Source: Paenibacillus sp. 598K
GTDB taxonomy: Bacteria; Bacillota; Bacilli; Paenibacillales; Paenibacillaceae
DNA length: 33,237 nucleotides
Assembly (NCBI RefSeq): GCF_003851045.1
Contig: NZ_BFBX01000059.1
Coordinates: 73,960-107,196 of the forward strand
Reading direction: 5' to 3'
Under the pieces are notes generated by a model. The model saw only the letters and a list, made by a program, of their open reading frames with translations, was not told the DNA's origin and searched no databases. How positions within the stretch are numbered: the first letter of the stretch is position 1; every line of letters starts with the position of its first letter. Made by a program: the position numbers and the translations under genes. Positions 24,680 to 33,237 of this stretch are shown here, one piece after another.

Positions 24680-24946
24680 TCATGATTTATTGCCCACTTC
24701 AAGAATTCCAATTTCCACCAACTCATTTAGGTAGGAATTAACATCCTCGGTTATGACTTGGATCGTTTGTCCGCTTGTCTCAGCGATCCTCTGGATCAAA
24801 GGTTCAATGGACTCATTATCCGCCAAAAGTCGCCAAATTTCGCAAGCCGTCTCATTCAATCCGTAATAAATTCCTGTCGACATGTCTAACAACATCATCT
24901 CGTTTTCTAGATCGGCAAGCATAACATTTCCTGATATTTTATACAT
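24680..24946 (-). CDS. PqqD-like RiPP recognition element (lasso B1 protein)
   Basis: This 88-residue PqqD-fold protein has the two-strand start VMLADLENEMMLLDMSTGIYYGLNETACEIW (residues 8-38, given here only by position and its key GIYYGLN turn) and a helical second half (SYLNELVEIGILEV). B1 proteins bind the leader, gripping the Tyr-Pro and Gly positions, and hand the precursor to the B2 protease. The ribosome site GGAGG overlaps the last codons of the upstream ABC gene. It is separated from the B2 gene by both transporter genes, whereas B1 and B2 are usually adjacent. Confidence 0.9.
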   Translation of the reverse strand: MYKISGNVMLADLENEMMLLDMSTGIYYGLNETACEIWRLLADNESIEPLIQRIAETSGQTIQVITEDVNSYLNELVEIGILEVGNKS

Positions 24947-24952
24947 GTGACG

Positions 24953-26695
24953 TCAACCTCCAATTGTTGTTTTTTGATAATATTCCAGATAAGGCTGTGC
25001 TTGGGCCGTGAACAGCTTGTTGTACTCCCCTTTCTGTTTCACTAACTCATCATGTGTGCCAGTTTCTACAAGTCTCCCCTCATCCATGACCCATATTTGA
25101 TCAGCCAAAATCGAGGCGGTGAGTCGATGAGATACAAACAGGATCGTTCGATCCTTATATTTTTTAAGGACTGTTGTATAGAGCTCGATTTCAGCTACAG
25201 GATCTAAAGACGCCGTCGGTTCATCTAAAACAATAATGCCGTTCTGTTGCAGGAAGGTACGCGCCAGAGCCAGCCTTTGCCACTGACCTCCCGATAGGTT
25301 TCGACCACCAAATTGCGGATCCAGGGAGCAATCCAGCCCTGCTTCTATTGCGAAGTCAGCGTTGGCATCCTTCAGCTTTTGCAATATATACTCATCGGTA
25401 TCTTCCTTCGGATTGCCAAAGCTTACGTTGTCTCTTATAGTCGATTCAAGTTTTAAGAAATTTTGAAAAAATACGCTCGAACTTGGAACAAAACATTGCT
25501 CGTCATACATAATACTGCCTTGTGAAGGATCATACAGTCCGAGGATCAGATGAACGAGTGTAGATTTACCAGATCCGTTTTCACCTACTATACAGATGAT
25601 TTCACCCTTTTTAAGACTTAAGTTTACATTTGAAATTACCGCATCGTCGCTGTTAGGGTAAGTAAAAGTTAAGTCTTGAATGTTAATTTCACTTGTGATG
25701 GATGGCGCAAATTTACTATGCTTGTTCTCTGGGTATTCTGTATTCAAGAAAGTTAAAACCTTGTTATATGTGATGAGACTGTCTTGTACTTGAGCAAACT
25801 TCTCAATAAACAAAGACAACTTAGGCAACAAGGCACTTAACGATCCAAAAAAAATAATCGTTTCCACTACAGAGGTCGACGTCGCAAACAATAAAATAAA
25901 TGAGAGCAGTACAGGACTTAACTTCCACAAGCCATTGATTAAATGGATCCAAGACATTATTTTCAGAGAATCAATTAGTTTTTTTCTTATATAGGATCGA
26001 TACTTCGTTCTCCATATTTTTTGTATCCAGGGAAAATGCCCAGAAACGCTCATTTCGATTAGCGCCGCCTTTGAAAAAATACTGTTCTCTAACGAAGCCA
26101 CTCTATTTTGTTCTCGTGTTCTCAAGAATAGTAACTCGGTGTATTTTTGATTCATCTTTTTTTGAATAGGAAATAAAACGATAAAAATGAAGAAAACAAT
26201 AATTGGAACCAATGCGTTCACACGGAACAAATTCACGATTAAAATGACAGAAGCGGCAAAAATAACGATACAATCGACTAGTCTTTGAAACAATTGACTG
26301 ATCTGACCTGGCTGAAGAGCGTTTTGGACCGCAGTGAATGAATCCGCGAAATAAGCATTGAATCGAACCATTAACGAAGTCCTATTTACCTTTTTCAACA
26401 CCATCTCTTCAAAAATAATAGAAAAATCAAGTTTAATCTTTAAGTAGACTTTATCTTTGAAATAGTTCGATAACGGTTGAACGGCAAACGTTAGGAGGTA
26501 CATCGATAGGAAAACCATCATGCTCTGATGTTCCTGACTAACTACACTTCCGACAAGCAAGCCTAAAATAGTCACCTGCAAAGCAGGTAAAAAACCTTCT
26601 ATTATAATGGTAGTGATCATTACGCTTAATAGCTTCGTCCAATTATCAATTAGCTTGAACACATTCCTAACGATGTTCCATTTAGAATTTTTCAT
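24953..26695 (-). CDS. ABC exporter half-transporter (membrane plus ATPase domains), second of a pair
   Basis: The 580-residue product has an N-terminal exporter membrane domain (about 15-310, six helices) and a C-terminal ATPase with Walker A GENGSGKST (about 373), signature LSGGQWQRLALART (about 468) and Walker B IIVLDEPTASLDP (about 488), then the H-loop FVSHR. It probably forms a heterodimer with the preceding gene product and exports the finished lasso peptide, giving immunity. The start is ATG 26695 (TGATG overlap with the upstream stop) or TTG 26698. No peptidase C39 domain is present. Confidence 0.92.
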   Translation of the reverse strand: MKNSKWNIVRNVFKLIDNWTKLLSVMITTIIIEGFLPALQVTILGLLVGSVVSQEHQSMMVFLSMYLLTFAVQPLSNYFKDKVYLKIKLDFSIIFEEMVLKKVNRTSLMVRFNAYFADSFTAVQNALQPGQISQLFQRLVDCIVIFAASVILIVNLFRVNALVPIIVFFIFIVLFPIQKKMNQKYTELLFLRTREQNRVASLENSIFSKAALIEMSVSGHFPWIQKIWRTKYRSYIRKKLIDSLKIMSWIHLINGLWKLSPVLLSFILLFATSTSVVETIIFFGSLSALLPKLSLFIEKFAQVQDSLITYNKVLTFLNTEYPENKHSKFAPSITSEINIQDLTFTYPNSDDAVISNVNLSLKKGEIICIVGENGSGKSTLVHLILGLYDPSQGSIMYDEQCFVPSSSVFFQNFLKLESTIRDNVSFGNPKEDTDEYILQKLKDANADFAIEAGLDCSLDPQFGGRNLSGGQWQRLALARTFLQQNGIIVLDEPTASLDPVAEIELYTTVLKKYKDRTILFVSHRLTASILADQIWVMDEGRLVETGTHDELVKQKGEYNKLFTAQAQPYLEYYQKTTIGG

Positions 26696-28452
26696 CAAGC
26701 TCGTTCTCCACCTAATTTTTTGTATACTTCCCCTTGCGTATCGAACATACGTTTATACATGCTTCCTCTGTTTAGTAATGTTTTCGGACAGTCATCCTCC
26801 ACGATTCGACCATGATCCAGTACAATAACTCGATCAAACTTTAATGTGATTGCCATCCGATGGGTCGATAAAATTAAAGTCTTTCCTTTTGCCAGTCGGA
26901 GGCATCTATCTACAATGTCTTGCTCCGATACCGGATCCAAGGAAGCAGTTGGCTCATCCAAAATAAGTATATTCCCTTTCGCTAAAATGCCTCTTGCTAC
27001 AGCGAGTTTTTGCAACTGCCCGCCTGATAATTCAACGCCACCCAGATCTCCGCCATACAAAGAATGCAGATCTTGACCGTCAAAAAAGGAGTCCACTGAA
27101 TCAATACTGTCCAGCTCTCGACCTAGCGTTACATTCTCAAGTAAAGATAAACCTCTATAGCCGATGGGGTGCTGAAACAATGCTGAAAAAAGGCGAGCCC
27201 TCTCTTCATCCGTAAACGTATGCGGTTCTCTGCCATCGATTGTAATCTTGCCTGAAGTTGGCTTTAACAAGCCTAATAAACAATAATAGAAGGTTGTTTT
27301 TCCCGAACCATTAGGGCCAATCAAAGCGATATGCTTTCCAATCTCTATGGTTAGATTCAACTCTTTCAATACAAGATACTCAGGATTATTCTTGTAGAAA
27401 AATGACACTTCTTTAAATATAATCTCCCTTGGCCTTGGGGGGAGGACCGAGGAACTCTGTTGCGCTTTAGTATCCTTATATACAATTGCATCGCCAAATG
27501 TCTTAAATAAATCACTTTGCAGGAACATCATCTGAACTTGAGAAACAATATTCTGCGACGTCATGACAAGCAATAGCGATGAGGTAATTAGAAAGAACAA
27601 TTCACCGGGACTAATGGTAGCTGAAAGAAACATAAGAAGAGTGGAAAGATAGATCATAAATCCGACGACTTGTATCAGATTTATAAAGAGGTTCAGTTTT
27701 ACATTTTTGAGATCCCTGGCATATTCTCTTTCATTCACACTCTCAAAATGTCTTTTCCATTTACCGCCGAGAAATGAAAATGCGTTATAGAGTACGATCT
27801 CAGAAGCGTAATGTTTATTTAATACGATACTCTTAAAATATCTCGTCTTAATGGAATCATAGGAATTAAGCAGTTCTATTTGAACTTGAGATCTATTTAC
27901 ATATCCATTAAAAATCGCTACAGGGATGATAAGGATAATAACAATAAGCAGGGAATAGTAGGGTGTAAGCATCCCTATAGCGACAAGTAAAGTGATGATG
28001 GTCACTATACTTGAGAATAATCCTTTCAACAAATTAACGAAGTTGAATATTGTATTCCCAAGATTGTACTTAATGAATTCGAGCTTTCGCTGAAAAGATT
28101 CAGACTCATATTCTGTTATAGAACGGTTTATTACACTATTCATCGCAACAACCTTGGCATTTTCTTCATTTTTTGTCTTATATAGCGTTGTCACAAGTTC
28201 TGATGCCCAATGTCCAACAATCGACAGCGATACTATAGTTGTTAGTACAAGCAAGGCAGCATAGGATCGATTTTCACTTGACAAGCTGTCAATTACATCT
28301 TTGGTCACATATAACGCTCCTACATCGAGCAAAGATACGACCCCATACAATAATAATAGGAGACCAATTGTCCAATGCTTGAAACGATTGATATGCTTCA
28401 AAAATCCAATTCCATGCTCAAGCTTTGTTTTAAGCAGGACATATAGATTCAT
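26695..28452 (-). CDS. ABC exporter half-transporter, first of a pair
   Basis: This 585-residue protein has membrane helices at about 25-310, then an ATPase with Walker A GPNGSGKTT (about 380), signature LSGGQLQKLAVARG (about 476), Walker B ILILDEPTASLDP (about 496) and H-loop LSTHR. Both nucleotide sites in the pair keep the Glu after Walker B, so neither looks degenerate. Its ATG overlaps the stop of the B2 gene (ATGA). Two different half-transporters in one lasso cluster suggest a heterodimeric exporter in place of the single D-type gene of the classical clusters. Confidence 0.92.
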   Translation of the reverse strand: MNLYVLLKTKLEHGIGFLKHINRFKHWTIGLLLLLYGVVSLLDVGALYVTKDVIDSLSSENRSYAALLVLTTIVSLSIVGHWASELVTTLYKTKNEENAKVVAMNSVINRSITEYESESFQRKLEFIKYNLGNTIFNFVNLLKGLFSSIVTIITLLVAIGMLTPYYSLLIVIILIIPVAIFNGYVNRSQVQIELLNSYDSIKTRYFKSIVLNKHYASEIVLYNAFSFLGGKWKRHFESVNEREYARDLKNVKLNLFINLIQVVGFMIYLSTLLMFLSATISPGELFFLITSSLLLVMTSQNIVSQVQMMFLQSDLFKTFGDAIVYKDTKAQQSSSVLPPRPREIIFKEVSFFYKNNPEYLVLKELNLTIEIGKHIALIGPNGSGKTTFYYCLLGLLKPTSGKITIDGREPHTFTDEERARLFSALFQHPIGYRGLSLLENVTLGRELDSIDSVDSFFDGQDLHSLYGGDLGGVELSGGQLQKLAVARGILAKGNILILDEPTASLDPVSEQDIVDRCLRLAKGKTLILSTHRMAITLKFDRVIVLDHGRIVEDDCPKTLLNRGSMYKRMFDTQGEVYKKLGGERA

Positions 28453-28856
28453 GACTTAACCTCTTCCAGACACAGAGTCGTGTATTTTACCGTTTCGTCG
28501 CCATATAAATACTTTTCCCCATCAATCTCCACCCATGCATGCGCATTAAAGGGAGGAAAGCTGACTCCTGTTTTGATGATCACATTATAGTTTCGACGCC
28601 TCAGCATAAGGTAGCCTATCGCACTATTATAAATGCAGGGATTTTTCACCTCTAATGCACGAGTAACGCGGTCAATTTCGTTTGTAATTTTCACTACATG
28701 ATGATCCGCTTTTTTCAAAGAGACATCTGCCCGGGATTGTTTCATATTCGCTTCTAGCATAAACGGCTTCATAACTGCATATCCGCGCTTGGCAAATTTC
28801 CACTTATACCATAAGAACAAAATAATTACTTCTAGTTTAATGAACATTTGCTTCAT
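28449..28856 (-). CDS. Lasso leader peptidase (B2, transglutaminase-like)
   Basis: This 135-residue protein carries the transglutaminase-like protease core: C74 in NPCIYNSAIGYLMLRRR, H107 in FNAHAWVEIDGEKYLYGD, and an Asp (D112 or D120) completing the triad. It cuts the leader after the residue following Thr-2 and releases the core N-terminus. A short hydrophobic N-terminal stretch, IILFLWYKW, is common in B2 proteins. It is the first gene of the lasso operon. ATG 28856 has GGGGG very close; ATG 28847 (MFIKLEV) has better spacing. Confidence 0.9.
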   Translation of the reverse strand: MKQMFIKLEVIILFLWYKWKFAKRGYAVMKPFMLEANMKQSRADVSLKKADHHVVKITNEIDRVTRALEVKNPCIYNSAIGYLMLRRRNYNVIIKTGVSFPPFNAHAWVEIDGEKYLYGDETVKYTTLCLEEVKS

Positions 28857-29070
28857 CGCCCCCTAACCGCTACAACCTATTGAGCACCAAACTTAACATT
28901 AAGAAGAGGGAAAATTAATCCCAATATTTATACACTATAGTAAATGTTATGGCTAAAAATTAATACCTGTCACTTTATAGGTTTTTTATCTCTTTTCAAA
29001 AATGTCAATCATCCACAAACTTAACAATAGCAAAATAGGTGTAGTCCTGTAGAGCGCCCACACATACGCA
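28857..29070 (-). other. Upstream region of the lasso operon
   Basis: This AT-rich gap should hold the operon promoter. A perfect TTGACA occurs on the minus strand in TTGACATTTTTGAAAAG (about 29008-28992), with TATAAA in CCTATAAAG some 23 bp further on and other AT-rich boxes nearer the gene. None of the pairs has standard spacing, so I do not name one. No second precursor with a YxxP leader was found here. Confidence 0.4.
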
Positions 29071-29074
29071 AAAA

Positions 29075-29117
29075 GCGAGTGGTTGGCACCATTATTTGCC
29101 GACCACTCGCTTTTTTT
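29075..29117. terminator. Strong bidirectional intrinsic terminator
   Basis: GCGAGTGGTTGGC (29075-29087) pairs with GCCGACCACTCGC (29098-29110) with one G-T type mismatch and a ten-base loop. It is preceded by five A and followed by seven T, so it works in both directions. It ends the peptidase operon on the minus strand and insulates the lasso operon that begins about 220 bases further on. Confidence 0.92.
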
Positions 29118-29141
29118 GGAATACAGCTTCGCTCGCTGCAA

Positions 29142-29648
29142 TTAACCGACCTTACGTACGACTGACAGTGAGACAAAGTCGTGCTCTCTGGCACAATTTA
29201 TATCTCCCGATGACATCCTTCCTTGATAAGGAACTAAATCCGCCTGCGGCTGTACCAGCCATTGACGGTGGATCAGCGCGGACAGTTCCTCCGCTTGCTC
29301 CGCCGTCAGCCGCACGCCATCCAGTCGATCCTCGCCTGCCTCGTAATCCGCCCCCGCATGCAGCCGGTAACGAAAGGCCAGCAGCCGCTTCAGGCCATTC
29401 AGATGAAGGAAGCCAAACTCATAGCCGACGCGCATCACTTCCGCCCAATCCAGGCCCAGCTCCTCGGCGAGTCCTGCCCGCTCGGCGATGCTCATCGCCG
29501 GGTCGGCTAATGTGCGTGCCTCGATCGCCGCATAGTCTCGCGCCTGGAGGCAACGGACGATTTCGTCGTCCGTCAGTCCGGTGCTACGGCAGTTCTCGAG
29601 CAAGAGCGCGAGCGGCAGCGGCAGTACGATGCGATGCTGTCCGCTCAT
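29142..29648 (-). CDS. Conserved-looking protein of unknown function (168 aa)
   Basis: I do not recognise this family. The start is ATG 29648, overlapping the stop of the peptidase gene as ATGA and preceded by GAGGAGGG, so it is translationally coupled. The product is soluble, acidic, mostly helical by composition, without signal peptide or membrane segment. It has a GLTDDEIVRCLQARDYAAIEAR-like start (about 23-44) and a middle part (about 60-110) EELGLDWAEVMRVGYEFGFL with YRLHAGADYEAGED. The tail after about 140 (SSGDINCAREHDFVSLSVV) has a different character. Being last in an oligopeptide-uptake and peptidase operon, it may assist one of those functions. Confidence 0.75.
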   Translation of the reverse strand: MSGQHRIVLPLPLALLLENCRSTGLTDDEIVRCLQARDYAAIEARTLADPAMSIAERAGLAEELGLDWAEVMRVGYEFGFLHLNGLKRLLAFRYRLHAGADYEAGEDRLDGVRLTAEQAEELSALIHRQWLVQPQADLVPYQGRMSSGDINCAREHDFVSLSVVRKVG

Positions 29649-31765
29649 GCGCGTCCCTCCTCTGTGAGATGCCGATGCAGCCAAACGTTGGTCTGCTCGA
29701 GCGCATCGAGACGGAGCGAGGGCTTGCCGAGCTTGAGGAAGCTATGGCCCGCGCCGGGATAACGGATCAAGCGCGCCGTCACGCCATGTCTGCGCAGCGC
29801 CGTGTACCACTGATCCGACTGCTCCACCGGACAGCGCAGATCCTGCTCGCCGTGCATGACGAGCGTCGGCGTCTTCACTTGGTCCGCATAGGCAAGCGGC
29901 GAGCGCTCCCACAGCAGCTGGGGATCGCTCCACGGATTGGCCCCCGCGATGCCGTCCGTATACGTCAGACCGATGTCGCTCGTCCCGTAAAAGGATAGCC
30001 AGTTGGAGATGCCGCGCTGCGAGACGGCGACGCGGAAGCGGTCGGTATGGGAGATGATCCAGTTGGTCATGAGACCGCCGTAGCTGCCGCCCATGACGCC
30101 CAGTCGTCCGGCATCAAGCGTCTCCCAGCGCGCCAGCGCCGCATCGACCGCCGTCATCAGATCGCGATAATCGCCGCCGCCGAAGTCGCCGCGGCATGCC
30201 CGCGCCTGCTCCTGACCATAGCCGAAGCTGCCCCGCGGGTTGACGAACAGCACCGCGAAGCCTTGCGCTGCCAGCTGCTGCAGCTCGTGACTGTAGGCCG
30301 GCGCATACATCGCGTGGGGGCCGCCGTGGATGACGAGCACGAGCGGCAGCTTGGCGCTCGCGTCTACGACGGCGGCTCCGGGGTCGCCAACTGCTGAGAC
30401 GGTGCGCGCTACGACTGCGCTCTCATCCCTATCGCTGCCCGCCAGCGCACCTCCCGCATCCGGCAACAGCAGCCAGCCCTGCAAACGCATGCCGTCTTCG
30501 CTCTCGTACCAGAGCGGCTGCGGCTTGATCACCGTGCGCTGCTGCATGAGCTCGTCGTTCCAGCCGGTCAGACGGAGCTGCTCGCCGCTCGCCGGATCGA
30601 TCCGATACAGCTCGCCGGGACCGCTCGGGTCCATGATGCAGGCGAGCAGCGACCGGCCGTCGCCAGCCAGCGCGAGCTGATACACGTCGCGGCCCTGCTC
30701 CGGTGATGCGCCGATCTGCTGCGGCTCGCCAGAGCCAGCCGCGAAGCGGTACACCTCGGCGCTGCCCTCGCGGGTCGCTACGACGTAGACCGAGCCGTCT
30801 GCCGCAGACAACGGGCCGGCCATCGCCGGGCCTGACTTCACGTCGTTAAGGATATAGTTGCCGAGCTGCATGTCGCATGCCGACCATGCAGTGACAGATC
30901 CGCCGCCCACAGCAGGGACGCTGTACAGCCGATTGTGCGTGCCGCTGCCCCATATGCGGTCATCGCCCACGTAGCGCAGCTCGCTACCGTCACGACTGTA
31001 GCCGAAGTGCTGGATGAGTACAGTCGAGTCCGTCTCCTGCAGGGGCTCGCCGCTGGCGAGATCCACAGTGAACAGATCATTGAACGGGAATAGATCGGGA
31101 TCGACGCCAGCTGGCGGAGCCTTAGACAGATAGGCGATACGGCTGCCGTCCGGCGACCATGCAGGGTCCGAAGCGCCGAGCGGCGCCCGGGTCAACTGAC
31201 GCTCATCGCCGCTCGCCAGCTCCAGCAGGAACAGCTGCGGCCGCTTGCCATCCCACCAGCCCGCGCCCTCTGCCCTCGGCACGGTGCGATCATAGCTCGC
31301 ACCGCGAGGTCCGGCAGCGGTCGTCGACATCCCGGCCCGTTCGCCAGGCAGCAGCTCATCGCCCGCCACGCGCGCGCTATAGACGAGCTGTCGGCCATCC
31401 GGCGACCAGTCGAAGCTGACGATACTGCGGCCGGCAGCGACAGCCGCCTCGGCAGCCAGCATTGGCTCGCTGCCCGGGTCAGCCGCGACGGTCCAGAGCT
31501 GGCGCTGGCTGCCGACCTGACGGATGAAGGCCAGCCGACTCCCGTCAGGAGACCAGGCTGGCGCGCTGTCTCGCGGGCCGTCGGTGAGCGGACGGTCCGC
31601 GCCAGCCTCTGGTCCCGCCAGTCGAATCCGGCTATGGTAGTCGTTGCTCTCCCGCACCGCCTGCTTCACCACATAGGCGACCTCCAGCGTGCCTGGCCGC
31701 CCGGCTGGCTCGGCGACCAGCCGATAACGATACAAGTCCTCCGGTACGATCGGTTGCTTATCCAT
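29645..31765 (-). CDS. S9-family (prolyl oligopeptidase-like) serine peptidase
   Basis: The 706-residue product has a WD40-like beta-propeller (about 1-390; repeated APAWSPDGSRLAFI-type blades) and an alpha/beta hydrolase domain (about 430-706). The catalytic triad is Ser of GGSYGG (about 561), Asp of HGEQD (about 641) and His of GAGHS (about 673); HGGP at about 465 forms the oxyanion region. No signal peptide, so it is a cytoplasmic oligopeptidase or acylaminoacyl-peptidase. ATG 31765 is chosen because GGAGGG lies seven bases before it; the ATG at 31780 overlaps that site. It follows two oligopeptide ABC ATPase genes and so probably digests imported peptides. Confidence 0.9.
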   Translation of the reverse strand: MDKQPIVPEDLYRYRLVAEPAGRPGTLEVAYVVKQAVRESNDYHSRIRLAGPEAGADRPLTDGPRDSAPAWSPDGSRLAFIRQVGSQRQLWTVAADPGSEPMLAAEAAVAAGRSIVSFDWSPDGRQLVYSARVAGDELLPGERAGMSTTAAGPRGASYDRTVPRAEGAGWWDGKRPQLFLLELASGDERQLTRAPLGASDPAWSPDGSRIAYLSKAPPAGVDPDLFPFNDLFTVDLASGEPLQETDSTVLIQHFGYSRDGSELRYVGDDRIWGSGTHNRLYSVPAVGGGSVTAWSACDMQLGNYILNDVKSGPAMAGPLSAADGSVYVVATREGSAEVYRFAAGSGEPQQIGASPEQGRDVYQLALAGDGRSLLACIMDPSGPGELYRIDPASGEQLRLTGWNDELMQQRTVIKPQPLWYESEDGMRLQGWLLLPDAGGALAGSDRDESAVVARTVSAVGDPGAAVVDASAKLPLVLVIHGGPHAMYAPAYSHELQQLAAQGFAVLFVNPRGSFGYGQEQARACRGDFGGGDYRDLMTAVDAALARWETLDAGRLGVMGGSYGGLMTNWIISHTDRFRVAVSQRGISNWLSFYGTSDIGLTYTDGIAGANPWSDPQLLWERSPLAYADQVKTPTLVMHGEQDLRCPVEQSDQWYTALRRHGVTARLIRYPGAGHSFLKLGKPSLRLDALEQTNVWLHRHLTEEGRA

Positions 31766-31786
31766 CCTGTGTCCCTCCATGCTGTG

Positions 31787-32799
31787 TTATTGTGCGGCTA
31801 ACGGATAGTGGCAGGCCGCCTGATGGCCCGGCGCATGCTCGAGCAGCGCCGGCGCTTCCTCGCGGCAGCGCTCGGTCGCATACGGGCAGCGCGGGTGGAA
31901 GGCGCAGCCGGACGGCGGGTCGGCCGGATTGGGCAGCTCGCCGCGCAGCGGCTCCCGGGCGCGGCGCTGCGTCGGATCGGGGATCGGCACGGCAGCGAGC
32001 AGCGCCTCGGTGTACGGATGCATCGTGCGTGCGAATAGCTGCTCGCGCGACGCCAGCTCGACGATCCGCCCGAGGTACATGACAGCGATCCGGTCGCTGA
32101 TATGCTTGACCGACGGCAAGCCGTGGGCGATGAAGATATACGTCAGGTCGAACTGCTGCTGCAGATCCTTGAGCAGATTTAATATCTGCGCCTGTATCGA
32201 TACATCGAGCGCCGAGATCGGCTCGTCGCAGACGATCAGCTTCGGCCGCAGCGCGAGCGCCCGGGCGACGCGCTGGCGCTGGCCGCCGCTGAACTCATGC
32301 GGGTAGCGATCCGCCATATGCGCGCCCAGACCGACGACCTCGAGCAGCCGATGCACTTCCTGGCGCAGCGTGCTGCCGGAGGCGAGCCCGTGCACCTGTA
32401 GCGGCTCCGCTACCGTATCGAAGATCTTCATGCGAGGGTTTAGCGACGAGTACGGGTCCTGGAACACCATCTGCAGATCTCGTCGCACCTGGCGCAGCTC
32501 CGGGCCGCCCAGCCCGAACAAGCTGCGGCCCTCGAACCGCACCTCGCCTGCCGTCGGCTCCAGCAAGCAGCTGATCAGCTGTCCCATCGTCGACTTGCCG
32601 CAGCCCGACTCGCCGACGACGCCGAGCGTCTCGCCCGCCATCACGCTGAAGTCGAGACCGTCCACCGCCCGGACCTGGACCGTCCGCTGCCCCCATAGCC
32701 CTTGGCGGAGCGGATAATACTTTTTCAACCCGCTCGCCTCCAGAAGCGGCTGCCGGACCTGCTCAGCAGCCGCAGCGTGCTCATGCCGCGTCTCTCTGC

Positions 32800-32803
<4 letters not shown>
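31787..32803 (-). CDS. Oligopeptide/dipeptide ABC transporter ATP-binding protein (OppF/DppF-like)
   Basis: The 338-residue ATPase has Walker A GESGCGKST (about 66), signature FSGGQRQRVARAL (about 172), Walker B LIVCDEP (about 191) and H-loop FIAHG, then the C-terminal oligopeptide-transporter extension with CAFHPRCPYATERC (about 300) typical of this subfamily. The H-loop reads IAHGL where IAHDL is usual. ATG 32803 overlaps the stop of the upstream gene and has GGAGGTGCTCGG before it. It pairs with the preceding ATPase gene to power import of peptides. Confidence 0.92.

Positions 32804-33237
<434 letters not shown>

Larger units (their letters stand above)
20100..29070 (-). other. AT-rich lasso peptide biosynthetic gene cluster
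   Basis: Eight minus-strand genes are packed with overlaps or very short gaps: B2 protease, two ABC half exporters, B1 RRE, HprK-like kinase, cyclase, precursor, nucleotidyltransferase. The content matches the paeninodin/pseudomycoidin type known from Paenibacillus and Bacillus, in which a kinase phosphorylates the C-terminal Ser and a nucleotidyltransferase adds further modification. Base composition is visibly AT-rich compared with the GC-rich DNA on both sides. The left border contains gene debris; the right border is a strong terminator. Confidence 0.9.

Noticed and set aside
28857..29070. Search for a second lasso precursor upstream of the B2 gene
   Set aside because: No short open frame with a YxxP...G...T leader was found on the minus strand.

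Overview
The window reads as chromosomal DNA of a Paenibacillus-like Firmicute. The support is the LplABC-type sugar ABC systems with AraC and GntR regulators, strong AGGAGG-type ribosome sites, frequent GTG/TTG starts, the GC-rich backbone, and a paeninodin-type lasso peptide cluster. Genus is inferred; there is no rRNA or tRNA gene to anchor it.

Left part (1-7.6 kb): a cut-off membrane-anchored AraC-type regulator is divergent from an LplB/LplC-like permease pair that has no solute-binding protein beside it. Next comes a small stress-type module, an Hsp33-like protein lacking the zinc redox switch followed by a MerR regulator, behind a promoter with the 19-bp spacer typical of MerR control. 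A convergent AT-rich pair follows (MerR regulator plus CPBP-family membrane protease) with a second 19-bp-spacer promoter that has the same palindrome core in the same register. A divergent metal-dependent cyclase-family hydrolase closes this part.

Middle part (7.7-19.5 kb): genes all on the minus strand, probably devoted to one extracellular glycan substrate. Read in the direction of transcription they are a GntR/UTRA regulator, a sugar-binding lipoprotein, two permeases, a PHP-domain hydrolase with carbohydrate-binding-like modules, an MgtC-like membrane protein, a second paralogous GntR/UTRA regulator, and a 1226-residue secreted protein made of three tandem GLUG-type repeats plus a phosphodiester glycosidase (NAGPA-like) domain. 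Both GntR genes carry the same operator-like sequence over their promoters. A plausible but unproven reading is that the secreted enzyme releases glycosides from phosphodiester-linked polymers, the ABC system imports them and the PHP enzyme processes them.

Junction (19.5-20.1 kb): non-coding debris, including a frameshifted, about 280-bp second copy of the 3' end of the cyclase gene at 7.3 kb.

Right part (20.1-29.1 kb): an AT-rich lasso peptide cluster on the minus strand, in transcription order protease (B2), two half ABC exporters, RRE protein (B1), HprK-like kinase, macrolactam cyclase, precursor and nucleotidyltransferase. The precursor has a canonical leader (Tyr-17, Pro-14, Gly-8, Thr-2), a predicted 25-residue core with a Gly1-Glu8 ring, and a C-terminal Ser suited to the kinase. 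It most likely starts at a GTG rather than the upstream ATG, and it is bracketed by a perfect 20-bp inverted repeat. Base composition differs sharply from both sides, suggesting horizontal acquisition.

Far right (29.1-33.2 kb): GC-rich backbone again, a translationally coupled operon of two oligopeptide-type ABC ATPases (one cut by the window edge), a cytoplasmic S9 oligopeptidase and a 168-residue protein of unknown function, ending in a strong bidirectional terminator that separates it from the lasso operon.
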